A stretch of 64,000 bases of DNA from Alteromonas sp. a30 (lineage in GTDB: Bacteria; Pseudomonadota; Gammaproteobacteria; Enterobacterales; Alteromonadaceae): NCBI RefSeq assembly GCF_026788005.1, contig NZ_JABEPE010000001.1, positions 186,001-250,000 on the forward strand, written 5' to 3'. Shown here one piece after another: positions 1 through 8,154 of the stretch; the stretch's first letter is position 1, and every line of letters starts with the position of its first letter. The notes beneath the pieces were generated by a model. That model was not told the DNA's origin, made no database searches, and was given only the letters and a program-made list of their open reading frames with translations. The position numbers were made by a program, and so were the translations under genes.

Positions 1-1
1 T

Positions 2-1063
2 ATTAATGCGCAGTTTATTGGCTCGGATACCCAATACCCAGAAGATTTGAGTGATCAATTTTGCTTTGGCGACGACTGTTATGACGAGAATCTTCAATGC
101 GAGTTTGCCAACTGCAACATTGATGAATCGTTTTTAAGAACCAATATTGATGACAACTTTAGCGGTCATGCGCTTCGTATTGTATACACTCATGACGAGC
201 GGCATTGGTTTTCTAACTTACGCTATCAGGAAATTAGTAGCGGTTTCCGTTCTGATTTAGGCAACCAAATTCGCGTCGATCAAAGTCGAACCTTCATCCA
301 GCTTGGCTTAAATTTTTGGGGTGATAGTGATAATTGGTGGAATAAAATTAGCGTTTGGAGTGACTGGGATATACTTCACAACGATGACAGAGAAGTATTA
401 GAAAGAGAATGGGAATGGGACATCTTAGTTCAAGGCGCATTGCAGTCCTATATCTTCTTTCGTTACTTAAAACGAGATGAAGTGGGTTCTCGCCTTGACG
501 ATAGCAAGCTCTATCTTAGAGGCAACACCACCATGTTCGATATTGGTCAATACGAACTCGAATCTCATTTTCAACCTACTGCGGGTTTATTGATTGGATT
601 AGATGCGTTTCTAGGCGACAAAATTGACTTCACCAACAATCGAGAAGGCCAAGAATATCGCTTTATTCCTTATTTTGAATACAGCTTTAATAAACATTTT
701 AGTACCCGCTTAAGCTTTGATAGCAACCGATTAAAAGCCGAAGGAGAAGAAGTATTTCGTGCTCATGTTGCTGACTTCCGCTTCGACTACAATTTAGATT
801 TACGGCAAAGCCTGAAACTCAGTCTGATATATACCGACATTGAATTTAACCCCTTCAACCAACCGGCACTGTTACCGGAAAACCTACCCTATATTGATAG
901 CACCGATATTGCTAGCCAGTTAATTTACAGCTACAAAATTAACCCACAAACCGTGTTTTTTGCCGGCTATTCCGATCACTCCTTCCGTAATGATGATGTT
1001 GAGGATTTAAAGCGAGACAGTTACAAAATTTTCTTCAAATTTAGCTACGCTTGGCTACAATAA
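2..1063 (+). CDS. C-terminal part of a DUF5916 (CBM9-like/beta-barrel) outer-membrane protein, 5' truncated by window edge
   Basis: The reading frame is open from base 2 with no stop, so the gene begins upstream and only its last ~353 codons are visible. The visible part is rich in alternating aromatic/polar strands (RLSFDSNRL, SLKLSLIYTDIEF, QTVFFAGYSDHSF) and ends in KIFFKFSYAWLQ, a terminal aromatic strand typical of outer-membrane barrels. This matches the C-terminal half of DUF5916 proteins, which usually carry an N-terminal CBM9-like domain and are often labelled 'hydrolase' without biochemical support. The first in-frame start-like codon here (TTG at 47) is not the true start. Function unknown; an outer-membrane or secreted location is inferred. 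A weak hairpin follows the stop. Confidence 0.6.
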   Translation: MNAQFIGSDTQYPEDLSDQFCFGDDCYDENLQCEFANCNIDESFLRTNIDDNFSGHALRIVYTHDERHWFSNLRYQEISSGFRSDLGNQIRVDQSRTFIQLGLNFWGDSDNWWNKISVWSDWDILHNDDREVLEREWEWDILVQGALQSYIFFRYLKRDEVGSRLDDSKLYLRGNTTMFDIGQYELESHFQPTAGLLIGLDAFLGDKIDFTNNREGQEYRFIPYFEYSFNKHFSTRLSFDSNRLKAEGEEVFRAHVADFRFDYNLDLRQSLKLSLIYTDIEFNPFNQPALLPENLPYIDSTDIASQLIYSYKINPQTVFFAGYSDHSFRNDDVEDLKRDSYKIFFKFSYAWLQ

Positions 1064-1086
1064 AATTGTAATTTAATTACCAGTAA

Positions 1087-1130
1087 AATAGAGCACGACA
1101 CGCAAAGTGTGTTGTTTTTGCTCTATTATT
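1087..1130 (+). terminator. Putative hairpin terminator after the DUF5916 gene
   Basis: AATAGAGCA (1087-1095) pairs with TGCTCTATT (1119-1127), with an inner ACAC/GTGT pairing. The T-rich stretch lies in the 3' arm, not after it, so termination efficiency is uncertain. Confidence 0.4.
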
Positions 1131-1158
1131 GTAATTCGTTTACGTTTTAGGGGGAGCT

Positions 1159-1467
1159 ATGAGCCTTAAGAAACAATATTTAAAATCTAAGCCTGTTTGC
1201 AAAGTGACTTTCAAACTCAATAAAAACGAAGCCAAAGCCGCGAAAAACGTAAGGTTATTGGGTGATTTTAACAATTGGGATCGCTCAGCAGCCCCAATGA
1301 AGAAACTAAAAAATGGCAATTTTACAGCCACGATTGACTTAGAAGTAGGTCGAGAATACCAGTTTCGTTACTTATTAGATGATAATGAATGGGAAAACGA
1401 CTGGGAAGCAGACGCATACATGTCCTCCCCAGCCTCTTTCGATGACAATTCGGTTGTTGCCCTATAA
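1159..1467 (+). CDS. Small stand-alone glycogen-binding (CBM48/AMPK1-type) domain protein
   Basis: This 102-residue protein is essentially one early-set/CBM48 domain. A basic N-terminus is followed by VRLLGDFNNWD (about residues 31-41), the hallmark of isoamylase-N/AMPK-beta glycogen-binding domains, then a strand pattern ending in YQFRYLLDDNEWENDWEAD. No catalytic domain is attached. It begins with ATG preceded by GGGGGAG, an excellent ribosome-binding site. Family knowledge suggests binding to alpha-glucan or a protein partner; its actual role is unknown. Its stop codon overlaps the end of the convergent trans-sulfuration gene by 6 bp, so the two 3' ends interleave without a terminator. Confidence 0.75.
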   Translation: MSLKKQYLKSKPVCKVTFKLNKNEAKAAKNVRLLGDFNNWDRSAAPMKKLKNGNFTATIDLEVGREYQFRYLLDDNEWENDWEADAYMSSPASFDDNSVVAL

Positions 1468-2700
1468 CTGTTCTAGCGCTTGTTTGAAATCAGCGATGAT
1501 GTCATCCGTGTCTTCAATGCCAATTGAAAAGCGGATCATATTGTCGCTGATGCCCATTTTCTTACGGGTTTCCGCCCCCATTTCATAGAAAATAGTGTGC
1601 GCAACGGGAATCGCTAACGTACGAGTGTCACCCAAATGCGTTGCGTTCAACACTTGTTGCAAATGATTCACGAAGGCAAAGCAATCATATTCGGGTTTTA
1701 AATCAATACTCATGATTGCACCAAATAGGCGAAAACACTGCGATGCAAGCTTATGTTCAGGATGCGCTGCCAAGCCCGGATAATACACTCTGTCAACTTT
1801 CTCATGCGTCGCCAGATAAGCGGCTAACTGCAATGCATTATGGCAACAACGTTCCATTCTTAGCGCCAGTGTTTCTAGCCCTACAGAAATGGCATGGGCA
1901 GACGTTGGAGATAAACTTCCCCCCATATCACGAAGCCCCTTTTTCTTAATTTGTGTCAAAGCCTGGTCTTGAGGAGGCAACGCTCGCAATGCGTCAAGAA
2001 TGCCAGGAAACGTCGTCCAATCGAACAAACCAGTATCAACCACACAGCCACCTAATGCTTGACCGTGCCCTGCGCAATATTTGGTAAGAGAGCTAACGAC
2101 CAAAGCAGCTCCTACAGATTTGGCTTGAAACAGATAGGGAGGCGTCATGGTATTATCGACCATATACACTAAGGACTTCTGCTCGCATAACTCCCCAATG
2201 GACTTTAAATCGGCAACTTGTGTAACCGGATTGGCAATAGTTTCGACAAACACTAACCGAGTATTGTCTTGAATAGCTGCTTCCACATTTTTCACATCGG
2301 TGACATCCACCATAGAAACGGAAATGCCTAAACGCTCCAATGTACCTGCAAAGCTATTGGTATTACCAAATACAAATTGGCTAACAATAATATGGTCGCC
2401 TGCTTTTAGCAGTGTCAGTAATGATGTAGTAATGGCTGCCATGCCTGTCGCAAATACTAATGAGCCAACACCCTCTTCTAAACGCGTCATAATATTTTGC
2501 AATGCATCAATTGAAGGGGACGATTGACGGGAATATGCATGCCCCCCTACTTTGCCTTGAAAAATATCGACGAGCTCTTCAATTTTTTCATATTCAAACA
2601 GAACAGAGTTTGTACTCGCTTGGTGTACGGCCCCATTTTCTGGTTTATTTAAAAGACGATCAGCATGAACTAATTGCGTCGTAAACCCTTTATTTTCCAA
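1462..2700 (-). CDS. Cystathionine gamma-synthase family (trans-sulfuration) PLP enzyme
   Basis: This 412-residue fold-type I PLP enzyme belongs to the Cys/Met metabolism family. Visible signatures are an N-terminal HQASTNSVLFE segment, AYSRQSSPS, the phosphate-binding ATGMAAI motif, the VDNTMTPPY aspartate region, and the PLP-lysine motif SSLTKYCAGHG near residue 209. Such proteins make cystathionine or homocysteine from activated homoserine, or cleave sulfur amino acids; sequence alone does not decide which. The start is TTG at 2700, supported by TGGAG about 8 nt upstream. It overlaps the end of the upstream acyltransferase gene by 11 bp, so the two are probably translationally coupled. I withhold a gene symbol because the substrate is uncertain. 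Confidence 0.85.
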   Translation of the reverse strand: MENKGFTTQLVHADRLLNKPENGAVHQASTNSVLFEYEKIEELVDIFQGKVGGHAYSRQSSPSIDALQNIMTRLEEGVGSLVFATGMAAITTSLLTLLKAGDHIIVSQFVFGNTNSFAGTLERLGISVSMVDVTDVKNVEAAIQDNTRLVFVETIANPVTQVADLKSIGELCEQKSLVYMVDNTMTPPYLFQAKSVGAALVVSSLTKYCAGHGQALGGCVVDTGLFDWTTFPGILDALRALPPQDQALTQIKKKGLRDMGGSLSPTSAHAISVGLETLALRMERCCHNALQLAAYLATHEKVDRVYYPGLAAHPEHKLASQCFRLFGAIMSIDLKPEYDCFAFVNHLQQVLNATHLGDTRTLAIPVAHTIFYEMGAETRKKMGISDNMIRFSIGIEDTDDIIADFKQALEQL

Positions 2701-3346
2701 CTTTTTTCTCCAGATTTAGGCCCGTTGTATCGCAGTTTTCAGGGTATTTTCCCGAAATAGCACTATAAAATTCAAGCACCTGTTGCAGTTCATCTTCAAT
2801 ATTCGCATCATTTGAGATTCGTTTACACGGCCCAACTAGCAAACATTTTCTTTTGTAGTCTAAACCGATTAGTAATATCGGCACATTCGCTCGCGCCGCT
2901 ATTTGCAAAAAGCCCGTTTTCCAGCGCGGAACCAAACGACGCGTGCCTTCCGGGGCTAACGCTAAAACCAGAGCATCAGATTGTTCAAAGCGATCAGCCA
3001 TCTGTGCCACTACGCCGTGTGCGCGATGACGCTTAATGGCAATTCCCCCTAACCCTTTCATGATGAGCTTTAATGGTCCTACAAACAAATCACTTTTTGC
3101 CATAAAGGAAGCGTTTAAACGTAATGCAAACATAAATGCCAAGCCCAAGACGAAATCCCAGTTGGAAGTATGAGGTGCAACGACCAATATGACTTTCTTC
3201 TCATTAGGGAACTCGCCTTGCAAACGCCACCCTAAGAGTTTTAGTGTTAGCACGCCTATGGAGACTGAAAACGCATTACCGCGTGTGGAAATTTTTTCTG
3301 GCAATTTGTGCGGTATATTTAACTGCTGTAACCAACGATTAATCAG
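2690..3346 (-). CDS. PlsC-like 1-acylglycerol-3-phosphate acyltransferase family protein
   Basis: A small acyltransferase with the catalytic HX4D motif (HTSNWD), the block FMAKSDLF, GGIAIKR and the APEGTRR motif, all in the family order. It is about 205-218 residues, shorter than PlsC, and resembles single-domain 'glycerol acyltransferase' relatives of unknown acceptor. Start choice is awkward. A strong AAGGAG (complement of 3353-3358) is followed by an ATG that is out of frame and hits TGA after one codon. In-frame codons at good spacing are CTG (3346) and ATT (3343); a TTG lies at 3304 without a ribosome-binding site. I place the start at 3346 tentatively. It is the first gene of a two-gene unit with the trans-sulfuration enzyme. 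Confidence 0.75.
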   Translation of the reverse strand: MINRWLQQLNIPHKLPEKISTRGNAFSVSIGVLTLKLLGWRLQGEFPNEKKVILVVAPHTSNWDFVLGLAFMFALRLNASFMAKSDLFVGPLKLIMKGLGGIAIKRHRAHGVVAQMADRFEQSDALVLALAPEGTRRLVPRWKTGFLQIAARANVPILLIGLDYKRKCLLVGPCKRISNDANIEDELQQVLEFYSAISGKYPENCDTTGLNLEKKVGK

Positions 3347-3589
3347 AACATACTCCTTAACAGCAACCTCACCAATGAGTGAAATACTATGGTCTCAGGC
3401 GACATATTATAAATGCACCAAAATAAAGCATTATGCTAAGCGAAAAGACATTTTATTAACAAGTGGATTCTCACTAATCGTAGCAGTGAAGCCACTTTTT
3501 TACATTTGTTGATGTGGATCAGGTGACATCGGACTAGCGACTCCGTAAAATGGAAACAGTTACGAATTTAAGTAGAGTATCTGGGTATT

Positions 3590-4384
3590 ATGTGCATCCT
3601 GTTTTTGGCGGTGAATCAACATCCAAGGTATCCCTTAATTATTGCGGCTAATAGAGACGAGTTTTACGCTCGCCCCACAGCGGCTTCGCAATTTTGGGAA
3701 GACAGCCCTGATGTGCTTGCTGGGCGCGATCTTGAAGCTGGCGGGACTTGGATGGGCATGAATAAAAATGGCCGCCTTGCTGCGTTAACCAACATTCGTG
3801 CGCCAAGCCCTCCAAGAATTGAAACGCGTACACGCGGCGAATTAATCAGCAATTTTTTAAATAGTGCGACCGCCGCACAAGACTATGCCCGGATCCTTTA
3901 TAAAAGCTTTAATCGTTATCGCGGTTATAACCTACTATTTGGTCACTGGGATAACTTACGCGTTTATAACAATCATTTAAATCGTATTGATAATGTAAAA
4001 GACGGCTACTATGGCTTGTCTAATGCGTGGTTGGACTCTCCTTGGCCTAAAATAGAGTCAGGCAAAGCAAACCTCGAGCAAATTTGCTCGACTTCTGACG
4101 AAATTTATCACGAAGATCTTTTCGATTTACTACGTGACGAAACTAAAGCGCCTGAAGCAGAGCTTCCTCAAACCGGCATTCCTTCGGAACATGAAAAGCA
4201 GTTATCCTCGATTTTCATTAATATTCCAGACTATGGTACACGCAGTTCTACTGTATTAACGGTGAATGAAATGGGCCATGTAAATTGGTTCGAGCGTACT
4301 TTCAACGAAATGGGTGACGTAGTCGGCAATGACCGCGAATTCAAATTTAATGTTGCTCCTTCTAGAGCTATCGAGTCTGCATAA
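3590..4384 (+). CDS. NRDE family (TANGO2-like) protein
   Basis: A 264-residue protein beginning MCILFLAVNQHP and carrying ANRDEFYARPT, the NRDE motif that names the family, followed by LAGRDLEAGGTWMGMN and TNIRAP. The cysteine at position 2 and the fold resemble N-terminal-nucleophile hydrolases, but no reaction is established for bacterial members; the eukaryotic relative TANGO2 is linked to lipid/haem and mitochondrial or Golgi phenotypes. Length is usual for the family. It is transcribed alone, with a terminator hairpin directly after it. No clear ribosome-binding site precedes the ATG. Confidence 0.85.
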   Translation: MCILFLAVNQHPRYPLIIAANRDEFYARPTAASQFWEDSPDVLAGRDLEAGGTWMGMNKNGRLAALTNIRAPSPPRIETRTRGELISNFLNSATAAQDYARILYKSFNRYRGYNLLFGHWDNLRVYNNHLNRIDNVKDGYYGLSNAWLDSPWPKIESGKANLEQICSTSDEIYHEDLFDLLRDETKAPEAELPQTGIPSEHEKQLSSIFINIPDYGTRSSTVLTVNEMGHVNWFERTFNEMGDVVGNDREFKFNVAPSRAIESA

Positions 4385-4389
4385 AAAGT

Positions 4390-4415
4390 AAGCGGCTTTA
4401 CTGCCGCTTTCCCCT
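4390..4415 (+). terminator. Rho-independent terminator after the NRDE gene
   Basis: AAGCGGC (4390-4396) pairs with GCCGCTT (4403-4409) around a 6-nt loop, followed by the pyrimidine-rich TCCCCTCTT. Confidence 0.65.
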
Positions 4416-4583
4416 CTTATAACAAGAAGCGTAACCCAATATTGACGCCATGTTTCGCAAACAATACGTATTGATATAAATTAGTTGAAAAAACCCCACC
4501 AATTTGCGCTTTTGTCTCTCGAAAAATTTTCTTTCGATGTCATAATACCGAACTTTAGTAAAACGATAATTGATGAGGGTAAT

Positions 4584-5774
4584 ATGTTCGACGTGCTACC
4601 ACAGCTACCGGCCGATCCGATTCTTGGCTTGTCTGCTGCTTTCAAAGCAGACACAAATCCCAACAAAATTGACTTAGGTGTTGGCGTTTATAGAGATGAA
4701 GCAGGTCGCACTCCGATTTTAGATTCTGTTGCACAAGCGCAACGCATTCTTATGGATAAAGAAGACTCAAAAGTTTACATTTCACCGCAAGGTGTTCAGG
4801 GTTTCATTGATGGAATGTTGAACCTTATTTTAGGTTCAGAGCTAAAAGGCAGCATCAACGAACGTATTGCAGCAGTTCAAGCACCGGGTGGATGTGGCGC
4901 TTTACGTATTTTAGCGGAACTAATTAAGCGCAGTAATTCAGATTGCACAGTATGGGTAAGCGACCCGACTTGGGCGAATCACATTCCGCTTATTGGTAAT
5001 GCAGGATTAAAAATCGAAACCTATCCTTACTTCGACAAAGCTTCTGCAAGCATCAACTTTGATGCCATGAAACAAACACTGAGCCAAGTGAAAAAAGGCG
5101 ATGTCGTATTACTTCACGGCTGCTGTCACAACCCAACAGGCGCCGATCTAAGCAAAGCGCAATGGCGTGAAGTGCTAAAGCTCGCACAAGAAAATGAATT
5201 CACACCTTTTATTGATATTGCTTATCAAGGCTTTGGTGATGGTTTGGAAGAAGACACGTATGGCGTGCGCTTATTGTGCGAAAACCTACCTGAAGTTGCC
5301 ATTGCGGCGTCCTGCTCTAAGAACTTTGGTTTGTACCGTGAACGTGTGGGTTTGTCAGCAATTGTGACCAAAAATGCAGAATCCCGTCAGGCAATTCAAA
5401 CACAAATTCAAACTATCGCACGCGGTATCTACTCAATGCCGCCATCCTATGGTGGTGCATTGGTCGACATCATCCTTAACGATAAAGACTTAAAAGCACA
5501 ATGGGAAGGTGAAGTCGGCGCAATGCGAGATCGTATGCAGTCGTTACGTCAGTTATTGGCGACTAAGTTGAAAGAAAAAGGCGCAAGCAAAGATTTCGAC
5601 TTTGTTACCCAGCAAAAAGGCATGTTCTCGTTCTTGTGTATTTCGCCAGAGCAAGTGCTTCAATTACGTAGCGATTTTAGCATTTATTTTGTGGAATCTA
5701 GCCGTGTAAACATTGCTGGTATTAGCTTGAAAAACGTAGATTACCTAGCAGACGCCATGGCATCCGTTTTATAA
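4584..5774 (+). CDS. Aromatic amino acid / aspartate aminotransferase (class I)
   Basis: A 396-residue class I aminotransferase, the canonical length of AspC/TyrB. It shows KIDLGVGVYRDEAG near the N-terminus, the HGCCHNPTGADL substrate-pocket motif, DIAYQGFGDGLEED, and the PLP-lysine region SCSKNFGLYRERVG. It transfers amino groups from aspartate, tyrosine or phenylalanine to 2-oxoglutarate in the cytoplasm; AspC and TyrB cannot be separated by eye. The frame is open 33 codons further upstream, but ATG 4584 has GAGGG 4-5 nt before it and gives the family's standard N-terminus (MFDVLPQLPADPILGL). A strong terminator follows. Confidence 0.88.
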   Translation: MFDVLPQLPADPILGLSAAFKADTNPNKIDLGVGVYRDEAGRTPILDSVAQAQRILMDKEDSKVYISPQGVQGFIDGMLNLILGSELKGSINERIAAVQAPGGCGALRILAELIKRSNSDCTVWVSDPTWANHIPLIGNAGLKIETYPYFDKASASINFDAMKQTLSQVKKGDVVLLHGCCHNPTGADLSKAQWREVLKLAQENEFTPFIDIAYQGFGDGLEEDTYGVRLLCENLPEVAIAASCSKNFGLYRERVGLSAIVTKNAESRQAIQTQIQTIARGIYSMPPSYGGALVDIILNDKDLKAQWEGEVGAMRDRMQSLRQLLATKLKEKGASKDFDFVTQQKGMFSFLCISPEQVLQLRSDFSIYFVESSRVNIAGISLKNVDYLADAMASVL

Positions 5775-5806
5775 GTATTACTTTGTGCAAGAATACAAAA
5801 ATCATT

Positions 5807-5841
5807 AAGGACTATTGATTCTGTTTCAATAGTCCTTTTTT
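5807..5841. terminator. Bidirectional terminator between the aminotransferase and lhgO
   Basis: A perfect 12-bp stem AAGGACTATTGA (5807-5818) / TCAATAGTCCTT (5826-5837), with a T-run on the plus strand and A-richness on the other side. It sits between two convergent genes. Confidence 0.85.
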
Positions 5842-5856
5842 ATTGCAGTGAATCTA

Positions 5857-7083
5857 TTACATCAACGCCAGACAGCGATCATAAATTGCATCAGCAATAG
5901 GCATGGCTGAAGTGGCAGCAGGCGATGGTGCGTTGCCCACGTGCAAGCTTCTGGCGCTGCTAACAAATTTAAAGTCATGAATAAGCTCGCCATTTTTCGA
6001 TACCGCTTGCGCTCGAATCCCACTGCGATACGGCAATAAATCTTCTTTGCGAATGCTGGGGCAATACTTTTGCACCAAAGACAAATATCCTGATTTAAAC
6101 ACCGAGTTTTTCATTTCATTTAAACCGCTTTTTAAATTCTTACGCAACATCGGCCATATGCCAGAAAAACGCATCATTTGAGCAATATCAGCTAAATCGA
6201 CATCGGTTTTTCGATACGCTTCTCTGCCCATTGCCAGCACCGCGTTAGGACCGACAGTCACGGTGCCATCAATCATTTTAGTTAAATGCACCCCTAAAAA
6301 CGGCAATTCAGGATCAGGGATCGGATAAATTAAATGATTCACCACCTGATTGTGCTTTTCTGCAAGCAAGTAATATTCACCGCGAAATGGAATGATTTCA
6401 AAATCAATATCGAGTCCCATCATGGTTGCTAAGCGATCCGACTGTAAGCCCGAGCAATTGACTAAAAATTGACTTTGATAGACACGTTGTGAAACCGCAT
6501 CTTGGGAACCGCTTTTTTGTGCGGCAGTAATAGTTACACCGCTTTCGTTTTCCGCCAAAGCGGTGACTTGATGAGAGTACAGCACCTCTCCACCTTTGGC
6601 TTTGAATTGTGCCAACATGTGCGCTGTGAGTTTGATGTAATCGACTATGCCAGTGTCTTCTACCCAAAATGCTCCTAAACCGGTAATGTTTGGCTCGCGC
6701 TTTTTGAGTTGGTTTGCATCCAGCATTTCAGGCCGAAGTTCATTTTCCTGACAACGCTGAAACAAGCTCTGCATACGTTCCATTTCCGCATCATTGGTTG
6801 CTACCAATAGCTTTCCACACTGTTCATAGGGTAAGTCAAATTGTTTGCAATAAGCGATGGTACGCTGCAACCCTTCTCGGCAATATTGTGCTTTTAAACT
6901 ACCGGGTTGATAATAAACGCCCGCATGGATCACGCCTGAGTTTCTCCCAGTTTGATGCCTTGCAGGCTGATTTTCTTTTTCCATCAATACAATACGCTTT
7001 TTAGGAAAAGCTTGAATAAGCTTCAGCGCGGTTGCTGCACCCACAATACCGCCACCAATAATACAAATATCTGACTGCTTCAT
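5857..7083 (-). CDS. lhgO: L-2-hydroxyglutarate dehydrogenase/oxidase
   Basis: A 408-residue FAD-dependent enzyme of the DAO family. The N-terminal dinucleotide motif IIGGGIVGAATALKL is followed by EKENQPARHQTGRNSGVIHAGVYY, very close to E. coli LhgO (LhgD) as I recall it. It oxidises L-2-hydroxyglutarate to 2-oxoglutarate and feeds electrons to the quinone pool, as a peripheral membrane protein. The frame extends 15 codons upstream, but ATG at 7083 gives the family's start (MKQSDICIIGGG). The partner for the D-enantiomer, ydiJ, is 33 kb away in this same window. It is divergent from tcdA. Confidence 0.9.
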   Translation of the reverse strand: MKQSDICIIGGGIVGAATALKLIQAFPKKRIVLMEKENQPARHQTGRNSGVIHAGVYYQPGSLKAQYCREGLQRTIAYCKQFDLPYEQCGKLLVATNDAEMERMQSLFQRCQENELRPEMLDANQLKKREPNITGLGAFWVEDTGIVDYIKLTAHMLAQFKAKGGEVLYSHQVTALAENESGVTITAAQKSGSQDAVSQRVYQSQFLVNCSGLQSDRLATMMGLDIDFEIIPFRGEYYLLAEKHNQVVNHLIYPIPDPELPFLGVHLTKMIDGTVTVGPNAVLAMGREAYRKTDVDLADIAQMMRFSGIWPMLRKNLKSGLNEMKNSVFKSGYLSLVQKYCPSIRKEDLLPYRSGIRAQAVSKNGELIHDFKFVSSARSLHVGNAPSPAATSAMPIADAIYDRCLALM

Positions 7084-7215
7084 CTTTATCCCAGACGCTA
7101 AAAATCTGGCTGGCATACTAGCTAACAACGCTTAATTAGGCAAAGCCTTCTCTTCCCTCAAAAAGCACAAATCGGTAGAATACGCCTCCTTTTTGATCTG
7201 GGTGGAAATGTGGGT

Positions 7216-8013
7216 ATGTCGAAACAACGATTTGGTGGACTAGAGCGCCTTTATGGTCAAGCACAAATGCAATTTTTACAGCAAGCCCATGTGTGTGTAG
7301 TTGGAATTGGCGGCGTAGGAAGCTGGGTTGCGGAGGCATTTGCCAGAAGTGGCATTGGCGAAATTACCTTGATTGATTTAGACGATGTCTGTGTCACCAA
7401 TATTAACCGCCAAATCCACGCATTAGACAACACGGTAGGTCAATCGAAAGTGCTCGCCATGGCGCATAGAATCAACCTGATTAATCCTGAGTGTAAGGTT
7501 AATGCCGTCCAAGATTTCGTGATCCCCAGCAATGTCGAAACCCATCTGCCAAAGGACCTTGTTTACGTGGTCGATGCCACCGACAGCATTAAAGCAAAAG
7601 CAGCAATGATTACATACTGCAAACGCCATAAAATTCCAGTCATTACCATTGGCGGCGCAGGCGGACAAATAGACCCAACGCAAATCACCATTGGCGATTT
7701 AGCGAAAACGACTCAAGATCCACTGGCTTCTAAGCTACGAAATTACTTGCGTCGCTTCCATAATTTCAGCAAGAACCCGAAGCGTCGGTTCGGCGTTGAG
7801 TGTGTCTACTCAACGGAGCAGCTTCGTTATCCACAAGAAGATGGCAGCGTGTGCCATACCAAGAATTTGTCTCAAGGCAGCGTGAAGCTTGATTGCAACA
7901 GTGGTTTTGGTGCGTCAGTAACAGTGACCGCAAGCTTTGGTTTGTTTGCCGCATCCCGCGTCATTAACAAGCTCTTAGCCAAATTTGATGAGGCCAGTGA
8001 AGATAACGCTTAA
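7216..8013 (+). CDS. tcdA: tRNA threonylcarbamoyladenosine dehydratase
   Basis: A 265-residue E1-like/ThiF-MoeB superfamily protein. The ATP-binding loop VVGIGGVGSWVAEAFARSGI is followed by LIDLDDVCVTNINRQ, the canonical aspartate and DxxNxxRQ elements, and later FGVECVYSTE. TcdA (CsdL/YgdL) dehydrates t6A37 to cyclic t6A in ANN-decoding tRNAs. GTG at 7210 and ATG at 7216 are both possible starts; I prefer ATG because it gives MSKQRFGGLERLYG, as in relatives. The gene is alone on this strand, and downstream lies a palindrome related to the window's dispersed repeat. Confidence 0.92.
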   Translation: MSKQRFGGLERLYGQAQMQFLQQAHVCVVGIGGVGSWVAEAFARSGIGEITLIDLDDVCVTNINRQIHALDNTVGQSKVLAMAHRINLINPECKVNAVQDFVIPSNVETHLPKDLVYVVDATDSIKAKAAMITYCKRHKIPVITIGGAGGQIDPTQITIGDLAKTTQDPLASKLRNYLRRFHNFSKNPKRRFGVECVYSTEQLRYPQEDGSVCHTKNLSQGSVKLDCNSGFGASVTVTASFGLFAASRVINKLLAKFDEASEDNA

Positions 8014-8029
8014 GCGCAGATTAACTATG

Positions 8030-8086
8030 GATATTAAATCCATCCATGTAGACTCCGCAGCCGCTTGCCTATGGCTGCGGGCATGC
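8030..8086 (+). repeat. Degenerate core copy (copy A) of the window's MITE-like repeat; possible tcdA terminator
   Basis: TCCATGTAGACTCCGCAGCC closely matches the central part of copies B and C at 50.8 and 53.6 kb. The terminal inverted repeats are not recognisable. CCGCAGCC (8055-8062) pairs with GGCTGCGG (8073-8080), a GC-rich hairpin directly downstream of tcdA that could act in transcript 3'-end formation, though no T-run follows immediately. Confidence 0.55.
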
Positions 8087-8154
8087 GTTTAATTATCCAG
8101 AGTTAATCAGTTAAGTTAATCGGTTCACCTACACCTAATAATAAGGAAAACGCT

